The notes under the pieces are model-generated. The model was not told where the DNA came from. It ran no database searches and worked only from the letters and a program-made list of their open reading frames with translations. The translations under genes and the position numbers were made by a program. This document shows, piece by piece, positions 1 through 7,980 of a stretch of DNA of 39,764 nucleotides. Source of the DNA: Prevotella sp. UBA2755 (GTDB taxonomy: Bacteria > Bacteroidota > Bacteroidia > Bacteroidales > Bacteroidaceae); contig DEJF01000026.1 of the NCBI GenBank assembly GCA_002353225.1, positions 1-39,764 of the forward strand. The letters are read 5' to 3'. The stretch's first letter is position 1. Each line of letters starts with the position of its first letter.

Positions 1-2
1 TT

Positions 3-1394
3 TTATTGCATGTCGTAAACCACTTGCATGAGTTTCTTGCCGATAGCGTCAGCCTCCTCCATGGTGTTTGCCTCGCTATAGACACGGATAATCGGCTCGG
101 TGTTCGACTTGCGCAGGTGTACCCACTTATCGGGGAAGTCAATCTTCACGCCGTCGATATCATTCACCTGTGCTGTCGGATCAGCAGCGAACATCTCCTT
201 CACCTTCACCAGGATGGCATCCACATCCGTCTCTGGTGTTAGGTCGATACGGTTCTTGGCGATCTGATAGTCGGGGAAGTTAGCACGCAACGCACTGACC
301 TTACAGCCTTTCTTAGCAAGGGATGTCAGGAAGAGGGCGATACCTACCAAGGCATCACGTCCATAATGGCTCTCGGGATAGATGACACCACCATTACCCT
401 CACCACCGATGACGGCATTCACCTCTTTCATCTTCGTTGTCACATTGACCTCACCCACAGCGGCAGCCGTGTACCTACCACCATGCTTCTCCGTCACATC
501 ACGAAGGGCACGGGTAGATGACAGGTTGGAAACAGTATTACCCTTGGTGTTAGACAATACATAATCGGCAACGCTGACCAGTGTGTATTCCTCACCAAAC
601 ATCTTTCCGTCCTCACAGATAAAGGCAAGACGGTCGACATCAGGATCGACGACGATACCCAAGTCATACTGACCTGTCTTCATCTCGTCCATGATACCCT
701 GCAGGTTCTTCTCCAACGGCTCGGGGTTATGGGCAAAGTCACCATTCGCCTCCCCATTGAGAATCTTATATTCCACTCCCAACTCGTTCAGCAGTTGAGG
801 AAGGATGATACCACCCACACTATTTATCGTATCGACACATACCTTGAAATGCGCTTTCTTGACAGCCTCCACATCAACCAATTTCAGTCGCAGAACATCC
901 TCAATATGACGGGCATTAAAAGTATTGTCCTCGATATAATGTCCCAGATGATCAACATCCGCATACTCGAAATTCTCACGCTCAGCGATGGCAAGTACAA
1001 TAGCACCATCAGCAGCGGTTAGGAACTCACCTTCATTATTCAGCAGTTTCAGGGCATTCCACTGGCGAGGGTTATGCGAGGCAGTGATGATGATACCCCC
1101 ATCGGCACCCGCCATCCTGACAGCAAGTTCCGTCGTAGGTGTCGTGGCAAGTCCGATGTTTATCACGTCATACCCAACCCCCATCAAGGTACCGCAGACC
1201 ACGTTCTTCACCATCTCGCCAGAGATACGTGCATCACGTCCCACCACAATCTTGTTGGAAGAGCCCTTTCCGTTACGACGGATAAACTGCGCATAGGCTG
1301 TGGTGAACTTCACGATATCAAGAGGGTTCAAGGTATCGCCCGTAGAACCGCCTATAGTTCCACGGATACCAGAAATTGATTTAATAAGTGTCAT
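3..1394 (-). CDS. glmM: Phosphoglucosamine mutase (phosphohexomutase family)
   Basis: Interconverts glucosamine-6-phosphate and glucosamine-1-phosphate in the cytoplasm, the step that feeds UDP-GlcNAc, peptidoglycan and lipid A synthesis. The 463-residue length is normal for the family. Visible motifs are the phosphoserine loop TASHNP (Ser at about residue 106), the metal-binding DPDVDR near residue 250, a GEGNGG sugar-binding loop, and the C-terminal phosphate-binding RKSNTEP. It is the last gene of a minus-strand group and starts 11 bases after the DUF4827 lipoprotein gene, so the two are probably co-transcribed. Phosphohexomutase substrate choice (glucosamine, mannose or glucose phosphate) is hard to read from motifs; GlmM is the best family match for a Bacteroidota protein of this form. 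The stop codon lies 3 bases inside the window, so the gene is complete. Confidence 0.85.
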   Translation of the reverse strand: MTLIKSISGIRGTIGGSTGDTLNPLDIVKFTTAYAQFIRRNGKGSSNKIVVGRDARISGEMVKNVVCGTLMGVGYDVINIGLATTPTTELAVRMAGADGGIIITASHNPRQWNALKLLNNEGEFLTAADGAIVLAIAERENFEYADVDHLGHYIEDNTFNARHIEDVLRLKLVDVEAVKKAHFKVCVDTINSVGGIILPQLLNELGVEYKILNGEANGDFAHNPEPLEKNLQGIMDEMKTGQYDLGIVVDPDVDRLAFICEDGKMFGEEYTLVSVADYVLSNTKGNTVSNLSSTRALRDVTEKHGGRYTAAAVGEVNVTTKMKEVNAVIGGEGNGGVIYPESHYGRDALVGIALFLTSLAKKGCKVSALRANFPDYQIAKNRIDLTPETDVDAILVKVKEMFAADPTAQVNDIDGVKIDFPDKWVHLRKSNTEPIIRVYSEANTMEEADAIGKKLMQVVYDMQ

Positions 1395-1405
1395 GTTTCT
1401 CGGTT

Positions 1406-2071
1406 TTAATTATCTCTTTCGTAAGTAATTTCGTAATAACAGGGATAGACACTGGACGAGGCATCTACCGTTCCCTGGGAATGCGGTACTATCAGACGTA
1501 CCTTCGCCACCTCGTCATCATCATTCTGAGGACGTCCCACATTAACATAGTTCAATGGAACCAGCCATCCTGCCGGTACGGCAGCAGAACCATGATGATT
1601 ATACATGGTGGAACCCGAAACAAATGTTCCCGTATAAGAATTACCTATGCGCTCCACCGTCATCTTGTCAGGAGCACTGGAATAATCATAGGTCACATTA
1701 GAGATCATCACATAATATGGAACATCGTTTCTAAGCAACAACTCATCCTTCTTGATATTGTATTCTGAGAAACGGCAAAGGATTTCCAAAGACTCACCGT
1801 CCTTTACCTTCGAGCCACATCCCTTACGCACAATCTGCATATAGACACCACTCTTACTCAGATAGACATATTCATTATTAGTAAGACTCGTCGTCTCATC
1901 CTGAGAGGCAAACTGTGTCTCATTAATTACCTTGATACTATTCTTGGAGATGTATTTGTTAATTGCCTCACGCTCAGCATCCTTCAAGTCAGAATAGGTC
2001 TCACCCTTATTACAACTGGCAAGCAAAAGGATGCCACAGAGTAGTATCAGCAGACTATACGTTTTCTTCAT
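1406..2071 (-). CDS. DUF4827 family lipoprotein, FKBP-like
   Basis: A 221-residue predicted lipoprotein. The ATG at 2071 is preferred over an in-frame ATG at 2131 because it gives a textbook lipoprotein signal: MKKTYSLL, a hydrophobic stretch, then the lipobox LLASC with Cys at residue 20. The rest matches my recollection of the Bacteroidota DUF4827 family, whose C-terminal half resembles FKBP-type peptidyl-prolyl isomerases (the segments VPAGWLVPLNYV and YPCYYEITYE resemble the FKBP strand ending). Catalytic activity cannot be inferred. It should be anchored in the periplasm or outer membrane. It sits between the nrnA-like gene (67-base gap holding a good -7 element) and glmM (11-base gap), so it may begin its own transcript with glmM. 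Confidence 0.75.
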   Translation of the reverse strand: MKKTYSLLILLCGILLLASCNKGETYSDLKDAEREAINKYISKNSIKVINETQFASQDETTSLTNNEYVYLSKSGVYMQIVRKGCGSKVKDGESLEILCRFSEYNIKKDELLLRNDVPYYVMISNVTYDYSSAPDKMTVERIGNSYTGTFVSGSTMYNHHGSAAVPAGWLVPLNYVNVGRPQNDDDEVAKVRLIVPHSQGTVDASSSVYPCYYEITYERDN

Positions 2072-2098
2072 ATTGGGTCTTTCTATTAATTTTGGGCG

Positions 2099-2106
2099 CA
2101 AATTTA
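2099..2106 (-). promoter_or_regulatory. Bacteroidota -7 element for DUF4827-glmM
   Basis: On the minus strand this reads TAAATTTG, a perfect match to TAnnTTTG, 28 bases upstream of the DUF4827 start codon. No clean TTTG lies 19-21 bases further upstream (the nearest is ATTG at 22), so the -33 box is weak. It suggests a secondary promoter inside the thrS-glmM gene group. Confidence 0.45.
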
Positions 2107-2138
2107 CAAATAAAATACCAATTATCGGCAATATTAGG

Positions 2139-3173
2139 CTACTTTAACGTGTCTTCAAAATGTAAGATGGCACGTTTCACCACCTCTACCGCCTCGTCCA
2201 TTGTACAATTCAGTTTACCGCCGGACGCATTCAGATGCCCTCCGCCATTGAAGAACATCTCCGCCATTTTATTACAGGGGAAGTCGTCGACAGAACGCAG
2301 ACTGACCCATATCATCCTGTCACGTTCCGTATCCTCACGCAAAGAGATACTCAACTTGAGTCCTTTGATCTGCAACGGCATATTCACTAACCCCTCGGCA
2401 TCTCCCTTGATAAAATGAAAGCGCTTCAGGTCATCACGGGTCAGTGTGTAGAATGCCGCATGACAATGTTCGTCCACCACCAGTTTATGACAGAGCACAT
2501 AGCCTACCATGCGGAGGCGGTGCTCGCTGTAATTGTGATAGACATTCCGATATATCTTATCCTTGTCTATGTGTTTTGTCAGTAACTGACTGATGATAAA
2601 ATAAATATCAGGACTTGTTGAATTATAAGTAAAACCGCCTGTATCTGTCATCATACCACAATAGACTGGGATGGCGAAATGTTTACCCACACGCTCAAAC
2701 AATCCCATTTGCCAGACAATACGGAACACCAGTTCACTGGTCGACGACATCTCTGGATGTGATATACATAATACCGCATCCACATTCGGCTCCAAGTGAT
2801 GGTCGATAAGTACTTTTTTGGCAGGCGACTTCTCTATCGTCTCAGCCATTGCCTCCGTACGCGACAAGGTGTTGAAGTCAAGACAGAACACCAGATCAGC
2901 AATCTTTAAGACCGTATCAACAAAGTCCTTACGCTTGTCATAACGCACAATCTTCTCAGAATTTGGCAACCACTGAAGATAGTCAGGATATTGGTCAGGG
3001 GCAACCACTAAAGGCTCCTTCCCCATAGTCTTCAGCACCTCTGCCCAGCCCAGCATAGAACCCAGTGCGTCACCATCCGCATTCACATGGCAACACAACA
3101 CAATCGTCTCTGCGTTATCGATAAGGGAGTGCAGTTGGCTGCACTCCCTCTCTGTCATCATCTCCTTCAGCAT
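2139..3173 (-). CDS. DHH/DHHA1 phosphoesterase, NrnA-like (oligoribonuclease / pAp phosphatase)
   Basis: A 344-residue cytoplasmic phosphoesterase. Family members degrade very short RNA (nanoRNA) and/or hydrolyse 3'-phosphoadenosine 5'-phosphate. The DHH domain shows the metal-binding motifs HVNADGDALGS (about residues 29-39), CLDFN, and DHH itself in VLIDHHLEPN. GMMTDTGGF follows, and the C-terminal DHHA1 domain carries the nucleotide-binding loop FFNGGGHLNASGG. All metal ligands appear present. Its start codon overlaps the stop of the upstream nucleotidyltransferase by one base (TAATG), implying translational coupling. Assignment to NrnA rather than another DHH subfamily rests on length and domain order. 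Confidence 0.85.
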   Translation of the reverse strand: MLKEMMTERECSQLHSLIDNAETIVLCCHVNADGDALGSMLGWAEVLKTMGKEPLVVAPDQYPDYLQWLPNSEKIVRYDKRKDFVDTVLKIADLVFCLDFNTLSRTEAMAETIEKSPAKKVLIDHHLEPNVDAVLCISHPEMSSTSELVFRIVWQMGLFERVGKHFAIPVYCGMMTDTGGFTYNSTSPDIYFIISQLLTKHIDKDKIYRNVYHNYSEHRLRMVGYVLCHKLVVDEHCHAAFYTLTRDDLKRFHFIKGDAEGLVNMPLQIKGLKLSISLREDTERDRMIWVSLRSVDDFPCNKMAEMFFNGGGHLNASGGKLNCTMDEAVEVVKRAILHFEDTLK

Positions 3174-4114
3174 TAGAACAATTTATTCGGATAGACACCC
3201 TCGTCTACCAGTTTCTGAATACGCTTCACGGTATCCTCACGGTCGGCGGCATACGTCACGCCAAACCATTTGGAGGTCGTATCTAACACCTCAACGGTAG
3301 CGGTCTGCTCGTTGATTAGTTTGTTGACCATCAAAGGAATAAAGAACTCAGCCTTCAGGTTCTCCATGTTCTTCGGGTCACTCAGGAACTCCTTAAAATA
3401 AGCCTCCGAATACTCGAAATAATCAGGGGTAAAGCCCCACATATTCATGGAGACGGGGGTATTGTCGTCAACAACAACCCACTTGCCGTTCTCGTCCTTA
3501 TAGCGGATAGGCTGGTCTGCGGCACCTGCCTGTGAGCCATCCTCCGCACAACGGACAATCTCGGTTCGCTCAACGACGGTCGTCAGATGACCTTTCTCGT
3601 TCTTGGAGCAAATACCACGAGCAACGGTACCATTCTCGCTCAGGGTGTTACCCACGCGGAAACCGACCATCGCATACTGGTTCTTAGCACCTTCAGGCAG
3701 ACTGCTCAGGAACTTGCCTATCACCATAAAGGCGTCACGGTTGTAGAAATCATCACAGTTAATGACACAGAAAGGCTCCTTGATGACATCCTTACCCATC
3801 AATACAGCATGGTTGGTACCCCAAGGCTTCACACGACCCTCAGGCACCTTAAAGCCCTCTGGTAGTGCGTCGATACCCTGGAAGCACAACTCACAGGGGA
3901 CATGTCCCTCGTACTTAGAGAGAATCTGTGTGCGGAACTGCTCTTCAAAGTCCTTACGGATGACCCATACTATCTTTCCGAATCCTGCCTGAATAGCATC
4001 GTAAATAGAATAGTCCATGATGGTCTCCCCATTGGGTCCCAGTCCATCCAGTTGTTTCAAACCACCATAACGGCTTCCCATACCTGCCGCCAATAAAAAT
4101 AATGTAGGTTTCAT
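3173..4114 (-). CDS. NTP-transferase family sugar-phosphate nucleotidyltransferase
   Basis: A 313-residue GT-A-fold nucleotidyltransferase. The N-terminus carries the nucleotide-binding signature LLAAGMGSRYGGLKQ at residues 7-21, followed by GPNGETIMDYS, and a metal-binding INCDDFY near residue 120. This matches proteins that join a sugar-1-phosphate to an NTP. Neither the sugar nor the nucleotide can be read from the sequence. It lacks the left-handed beta-helix repeats that would mark GlmU, so it is not the uridylyltransferase partner of glmM even though glmM lies downstream. It is coupled by a one-base overlap to the DHH phosphoesterase and separated from thrS by 66 bases made largely of repeats. 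Confidence 0.75.
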   Translation of the reverse strand: MKPTLFLLAAGMGSRYGGLKQLDGLGPNGETIMDYSIYDAIQAGFGKIVWVIRKDFEEQFRTQILSKYEGHVPCELCFQGIDALPEGFKVPEGRVKPWGTNHAVLMGKDVIKEPFCVINCDDFYNRDAFMVIGKFLSSLPEGAKNQYAMVGFRVGNTLSENGTVARGICSKNEKGHLTTVVERTEIVRCAEDGSQAGAADQPIRYKDENGKWVVVDDNTPVSMNMWGFTPDYFEYSEAYFKEFLSDPKNMENLKAEFFIPLMVNKLINEQTATVEVLDTTSKWFGVTYAADREDTVKRIQKLVDEGVYPNKLF

Positions 4115-4120
4115 ATTACT

Positions 4121-4180
4121 TTGAACTTTAATCTTTTGAACTTTTCACTTCCTCCTCCCCTCGGGGAGGTCGGGAGGGGG
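4121..4180. repeat. Intergenic repeats: TTGAACTTT pair plus GC-rich palindrome
   Basis: The gap between thrS and the nucleotidyltransferase is almost all repeat. TTGAACTTT occurs at 4121-4129 and 4136-4144. It is followed at 4151-4180 by a GC-rich block in which CTCCCC faces GGGGAG across a two-base centre and CCTCCTCCCC faces GGGAGGGGG. The block touches the thrS stop codon directly. It could fold in RNA, but no U-run follows on the minus strand, so it is not a clear terminator. From memory, similar CCTCCCCGAGGGGAGG blocks recur between genes in Bacteroidota. Confidence 0.6.
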
Positions 4181-6124
4181 TTAGAAATCTTTCGTCATCT
4201 CAGCGACCTCAGCATTGATATGGTCGATGAACTCCTGAATAGTCATGACCTTCTGCTCGCCACCGCCTTGTGGACGTACAGCGACAGTACCGTCAGCCTG
4301 CTCCTTCTCACCGACAATCACCATATAAGGAATACGCTTCAACTCGTTGTCACGAATCTTACGACCCAGTTTCTCGTTACGCAGGTCGATGGTAGGACGT
4401 ACCCCACCCTGCTCGAACTTCTTAGCCACCTCATTGGCATAGTCATTATATTTCTCCGACAAAGGCAGGATAGCCACCTGCTCAGGAGTCAGCCACAAGG
4501 GGAAGTGTCCGCTGGTGTGCTCGATCAGTACGGCACAGAAACGCTCCAAGGAGCCGAATGGTGCACGGTGGATCATCACCGGTGTCTTCTTCTGGTTGTC
4601 CTCATCGGTATATTCCAACTGGAAACGCTTAGGCAGGTTATAGTCAACCTGTATCGTACCCAACTGCCAGCGACGTCCAATCGCATCCTTGATCATAAAG
4701 TCAAGTTTCGGACCATAGAAGGCAGCCTCACCATACTCCACCTTAGCAGGCAGTCCCTTCTCGCGACAAGCCTCTACGATAGCAGCCTCAGCAAGAGCCC
4801 AGTCCTCATCAGTACCCACGTACTTATCATGGTCGTTAGGATCACGGAGGGATATCTGTGCCTCGAAGTTAAAGCCAAAGGCTGTCAATACGATACCAAT
4901 GATGTCCATCACATTCAGGAACTCCTGCTTCACCTGGTCGGGACGACAGAACAGGTGGGCATCATCCTGAGTGAAGGAGCGCACACGGGTCAGTCCGTGT
5001 AACTCACCACTCTGCTCATAGCGGTAAACAGTACCGAACTCTGCGATGCGCAAAGGCAGGTCACGGTAAGAACGGGGCTTCCATGCGAAAATCTCACAAT
5101 GGTGAGGACAGTTCATCGGTTTCAGCATGTACTCCTCATCCTCCTCCGGAGTGTGGATAGGCTGGAAAGAGTCCTTACCATAGTGGGCATAGTGTCCGCT
5201 GGTGATATAGAGGTTCTTGGAACCGATATGCGGTGTGATGACCTCCTGATAGCCGAAACGCTTCTGTACCTTACGCAGATGGTCTTGCAGACGCAGACGC
5301 AGGTCAGTACCTTTCGGTAACCAGATAGGCAAGCCCTTGCCCACCTTGTCGGAGAACATGAACAACTCCATCTCCTTACCTATCTTACGATGGTCACGCT
5401 TCTTTGCCTCCTCCAGCATCACGAGATACTCGTCGAGCATCTTCTTCTTGGGGAAGGAGATACCATACAGACGTTGCATCTGCTCACGAGTAGCATCACC
5501 ACGCCAGAAAGCGCCAGCCACATTGGTCAGTTTAATTGCCTTGATGGCACCCGTATTCATCAAGTGCGGACCACGACAGAGGTCTGTGAACGCACCTTGA
5601 GTATAGGTAGTGATACTGCCATCCTCCAAGTCCTGCTCGATATGTTCGCACTTATATGTCTGACCGTCAGCGGCAAATTCCTTCAAAGCATCTGCCTTAG
5701 CCACCTCCTTACGGACAACCGGTTCCTTCTTGGAAGCAAGTTCACGCATTTTCTCCTCAATCTTCGGGAAGTCGCTCTCCTTGATGCTCTCGCCGTCTTT
5801 CAACAGCACATCATAGAAGAAGCCATTCTCGATAGCAGGACCGAATCCAAACTGAATACCAGGATATAGTTCCTGCAGAGCCTCCGCCAACAAGTGTGCC
5901 GAAGTGTGCCAGAATGTGTGTTTTCCCTCTTCGTCGTCCCACTTATAGAGTGCTATCTTCGCATCCTCCATAATAGGACGATTCAGTTCTACTGTCTCAC
6001 CATTTACACCGCACGACAACACGTCGCGAGCCAGAGCAGGCGAGATACTCTCGGCAATCTGAAGTCCAGTAACGCCCTGCTCATACGAGCGAACAGATCC
6101 GTCTGGAAAAGTAATGTTAATCAT
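4181..6124 (-). CDS. thrS: Threonyl-tRNA synthetase
   Basis: Charges tRNA-Thr with threonine. The 647-residue length and domain order are standard: an N-terminal TGS domain (residues 1-60), the second additional editing domain with HTSAHLLAEAL (about 73-83) and CRGPHL, a class II catalytic core with MNCPHHCEIF (zinc-binding Cys), the motif-2 region YEQSGELHGLTRVRSFTQDD, motif 3 near HRAPFGSLERF, and a C-terminal anticodon-binding domain with NEKLGRKIRDNEL. It is the first gene of the minus-strand group running to glmM, with its own upstream promoter candidate at 6158-6189. No T-box-like leader is visible in the short 5' region. Confidence 0.97.
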   Translation of the reverse strand: MINITFPDGSVRSYEQGVTGLQIAESISPALARDVLSCGVNGETVELNRPIMEDAKIALYKWDDEEGKHTFWHTSAHLLAEALQELYPGIQFGFGPAIENGFFYDVLLKDGESIKESDFPKIEEKMRELASKKEPVVRKEVAKADALKEFAADGQTYKCEHIEQDLEDGSITTYTQGAFTDLCRGPHLMNTGAIKAIKLTNVAGAFWRGDATREQMQRLYGISFPKKKMLDEYLVMLEEAKKRDHRKIGKEMELFMFSDKVGKGLPIWLPKGTDLRLRLQDHLRKVQKRFGYQEVITPHIGSKNLYITSGHYAHYGKDSFQPIHTPEEDEEYMLKPMNCPHHCEIFAWKPRSYRDLPLRIAEFGTVYRYEQSGELHGLTRVRSFTQDDAHLFCRPDQVKQEFLNVMDIIGIVLTAFGFNFEAQISLRDPNDHDKYVGTDEDWALAEAAIVEACREKGLPAKVEYGEAAFYGPKLDFMIKDAIGRRWQLGTIQVDYNLPKRFQLEYTDEDNQKKTPVMIHRAPFGSLERFCAVLIEHTSGHFPLWLTPEQVAILPLSEKYNDYANEVAKKFEQGGVRPTIDLRNEKLGRKIRDNELKRIPYMVIVGEKEQADGTVAVRPQGGGEQKVMTIQEFIDHINAEVAEMTKDF

Positions 6125-6157
6125 ATCTACAATATATGTTTAAGTTTAAATCGCCTG

Positions 6158-6189
6158 CGAAATTACAAATATTTAGTGAGACTACCAAA
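6158..6189 (-). promoter_or_regulatory. Promoter candidate for thrS
   Basis: Minus strand: TTTG at 6186-6189, a 20-base spacer, then TAATTTCG at 6158-6165, one mismatch from TAnnTTTG. It lies about 35 bases upstream of the thrS start codon. The spacing fits the Bacteroidota primary sigma factor consensus. Confidence 0.5.
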
Positions 6190-6234
6190 TATTTTCAAAT
6201 GAAATAGACTGAATGCAATTAAAGATAATAAACA

Positions 6235-6269
6235 AAACGACTGGCAGGAATTTACTCCGCCAGTCGTTT
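6235..6269 (-). terminator. Rho-independent terminator of the Bax-inhibitor-1 gene
   Basis: An 11-bp stem (6235-6245 with 6259-6269, AAACGACTGGC against GCCAGTCGTTT) is extended inward by GGA/TCC after a one-base bulge and closed by a six-base loop. On the minus strand it is followed by TTGTTTATT. It lies 25 bases after the stop of the BI-1 gene. The stem and tail almost match the terminator at 32580-32618. Confidence 0.85.
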
Positions 6270-6294
6270 GATTCGTTTTCTATTATGACCGTGC

Positions 6295-7020
6295 CTATTC
6301 TCTCTTTCCGAAAATGCGGAGGAGATAGATAAACAGGTTGATGAAGTCGAGATAGAGGGACAGGGCACCCAGCAGAGCATATTTCTGTGCCACCTCGCCA
6401 GCATCAGGTGCCTGCATCAGCATCTGCTTGATCTTCTGGGAGTCGTAGGCAGTCAGTCCTACGAAGACCAGAACACCGGCATAACTCAATATGAGTTCGA
6501 AGCCTGTGCTCTTCACGAAGAACACATTAACCAGGGTGGCAATGATAATACCAATCAATGCCATCAACAGATACTTACCCATTGACGAGAGGTCTGTCTT
6601 CGTCGTATAGCCGACAATCGCCATAGCCGCAAAGGTTCCTGCCGTGATAAAGAATACGGTAGCAATAGAACTGCTGGTATAGGCAAGGAAGATGTAAGAT
6701 AGTAAGGCACCGTTGATCACCGAATAGGCAATGAACATCAGGGTGGCTACTGCCAATGACAACTTATTAATTGCCGCACTCACACCAATGACCAAACCGA
6801 ACTCCGCGATGATCAGTCCCCAGAACAAAATCTGATTCGTATAGATTGCCTGTAGGACACCAGGGCTGTTTGCCACGCCATAGGCTGTGATACCTGTGAT
6901 TACCAAAGCCAGTGTCATCCAGACATACACCTTACGCATCAATACAGGAAACGCAGCAGAGACATCCCATTGTCTTTCCTGTGCGTACTCTCTCAATTCA
7001 TAATCGTTGTTGTAATTCAT
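6295..7020 (-). CDS. Bax inhibitor-1 / YccA family membrane protein
   Basis: A 241-residue polytopic membrane protein with about seven hydrophobic segments after a cytoplasmic N-terminus ending near residue 25 (RQWDVSAAFPVLMRKVY). Family features seen are the first helix with VWMTLALVITGITAYG, the central LTAYDSQKIK segment, and the C-terminal LYLDFINLFIYLLRIFG, which is very characteristic of the BI-1/YccA/YbhL family. Eukaryotic members and bacterial BsYetJ are described as pH-sensitive calcium leak channels; the role in Bacteroidota is not established. It is monocistronic, with a -7 element at 7050-7057 and a terminator at 6235-6269. Confidence 0.92.
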   Translation of the reverse strand: MNYNNDYELREYAQERQWDVSAAFPVLMRKVYVWMTLALVITGITAYGVANSPGVLQAIYTNQILFWGLIIAEFGLVIGVSAAINKLSLAVATLMFIAYSVINGALLSYIFLAYTSSSIATVFFITAGTFAAMAIVGYTTKTDLSSMGKYLLMALIGIIIATLVNVFFVKSTGFELILSYAGVLVFVGLTAYDSQKIKQMLMQAPDAGEVAQKYALLGALSLYLDFINLFIYLLRIFGKRE

Positions 7021-7049
7021 CTTTTTCTATTTTGTCTTTAATTCGGGGA

Positions 7050-7057
7050 CAAAGATA
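7050..7057 (-). promoter_or_regulatory. -7 element for the Bax-inhibitor-1 gene
   Basis: Minus strand TATCTTTG, a perfect TAnnTTTG match, 30 bases upstream of the start codon. No TTTG is seen at the expected -33 distance. Confidence 0.5.
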
Positions 7058-7132
7058 ATCATTTATTTCACTTAGTGGCTCATTCTCTATCTTAAAAAAG
7101 AATAAAAGGTCATTTCTTCTGAAAAAAAGAAG

Positions 7133-7140
7133 TACCTTTG
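7133..7140 (+). promoter_or_regulatory. -7 element for the SGNH hydrolase gene
   Basis: Plus strand TACCTTTG, a perfect TAnnTTTG match, 24 bases upstream of the chosen ATG at 7165. No clear -33 TTTG was found. With the element at 7050-7057 it defines a divergent promoter pair. Confidence 0.55.
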
Positions 7141-7164
7141 TCCCAAGAACTAAAACAACAAACA

Positions 7165-7974
7165 ATGAAAAAACGTATGCTTTTCCTTGCCGTCTGCTGG
7201 CTGACAATGCTCCCCATGATGGCGCAGACCACCCTCGTCCACCCTTGGATGAATAAGCGTGTGGCTTACTTCGGAGACTCAATTACTGACCCCAAAAACA
7301 ACGGTTCCAAAGTGAAGTACTGGAACTTCCTGCAAGACTGGTTAGGTATCACCCCTTATGTCTATGCCATCAGCGGACGCCAATGGAACGACATTCCCAA
7401 CCAGACCGACAAGTTGAAGACTGAGCATGGTGACGACGTCGATGCCATTATGGTCTTCATCGGTACCAACGACTTCAACGACGGTGTACCCATCGGAGAG
7501 TGGTATGATATCCAGGAAGAGGAGGTGATGGCTGGTATTCACGAGCCCAAGCATATCGTCACCAGAAAACGGATGCACCCTATCATGTCGAAGGACACCT
7601 ATAAAGGACGCATCAATATCGCCTTGGACAAACTGAAGCGTGCCTACCCCACCAAGCAAATCGTGCTACTTACCCCTATCCATCGTGCCGGGTTCTATGC
7701 CAACGACAAGAACTGGCAACCTACTGAGGACTATTATAACCGTTGTGGAGAACCCCTCCAGCGATATATCGACGCCGTCAAAGAGGCTGGCAATATCTGG
7801 GCAGTACCTGTCATCGACCTCAATGCCCTCAGCGGACTCTTCCCCCTGATGGACGAGCATGTGCAGTATTTCAAGGACGGAGCCGTTGACCGTCTGCACC
7901 CTAACGACAAAGGGCACGAGCGCATTGCCCGTACCCTCTACTATCAGTTGAGTGCCCTTCCCTGCATGTTCTGA
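7165..7974 (+). CDS. Secreted SGNH/GDSL-family hydrolase
   Basis: A 269-residue exported hydrolase. The ATG at 7165 is chosen over an in-frame ATG at 7138 because it starts a clean signal peptide (MKKRMLFLAVCWLTML, cleavage likely after MMA). The SGNH blocks are present in order: block I YFGDSITD with the nucleophilic Ser, block III GTNDFND with the oxyanion Asn, and block V DRLHPNDKGHERIA with the catalytic Asp and His. Relatives act as esterases on carbohydrate or lipid esters, often removing acetyl groups from polysaccharides; the substrate cannot be read here. Its 3' end is six bases from the convergent lactate permease gene with no terminator between them. Confidence 0.85.
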   Translation: MKKRMLFLAVCWLTMLPMMAQTTLVHPWMNKRVAYFGDSITDPKNNGSKVKYWNFLQDWLGITPYVYAISGRQWNDIPNQTDKLKTEHGDDVDAIMVFIGTNDFNDGVPIGEWYDIQEEEVMAGIHEPKHIVTRKRMHPIMSKDTYKGRINIALDKLKRAYPTKQIVLLTPIHRAGFYANDKNWQPTEDYYNRCGEPLQRYIDAVKEAGNIWAVPVIDLNALSGLFPLMDEHVQYFKDGAVDRLHPNDKGHERIARTLYYQLSALPCMF

Positions 7975-7980
7975 GGAATG

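Noticed and set aside
3173..4114. GlmU (GlcNAc-1-phosphate uridylyltransferase) for the nucleotidyltransferase near glmM.
   Set aside because: It lacks the C-terminal hexapeptide repeats and is too short.
4121..5002. A 293-residue plus-strand frame opposite thrS.
   Set aside because: It is antisense to thrS and begins in a repeat; no domain is seen.
6125..6180. T-box or ribosomal-type leader before thrS.
   Set aside because: The 5' region is short and AT-rich with no stem or T-box sequence.
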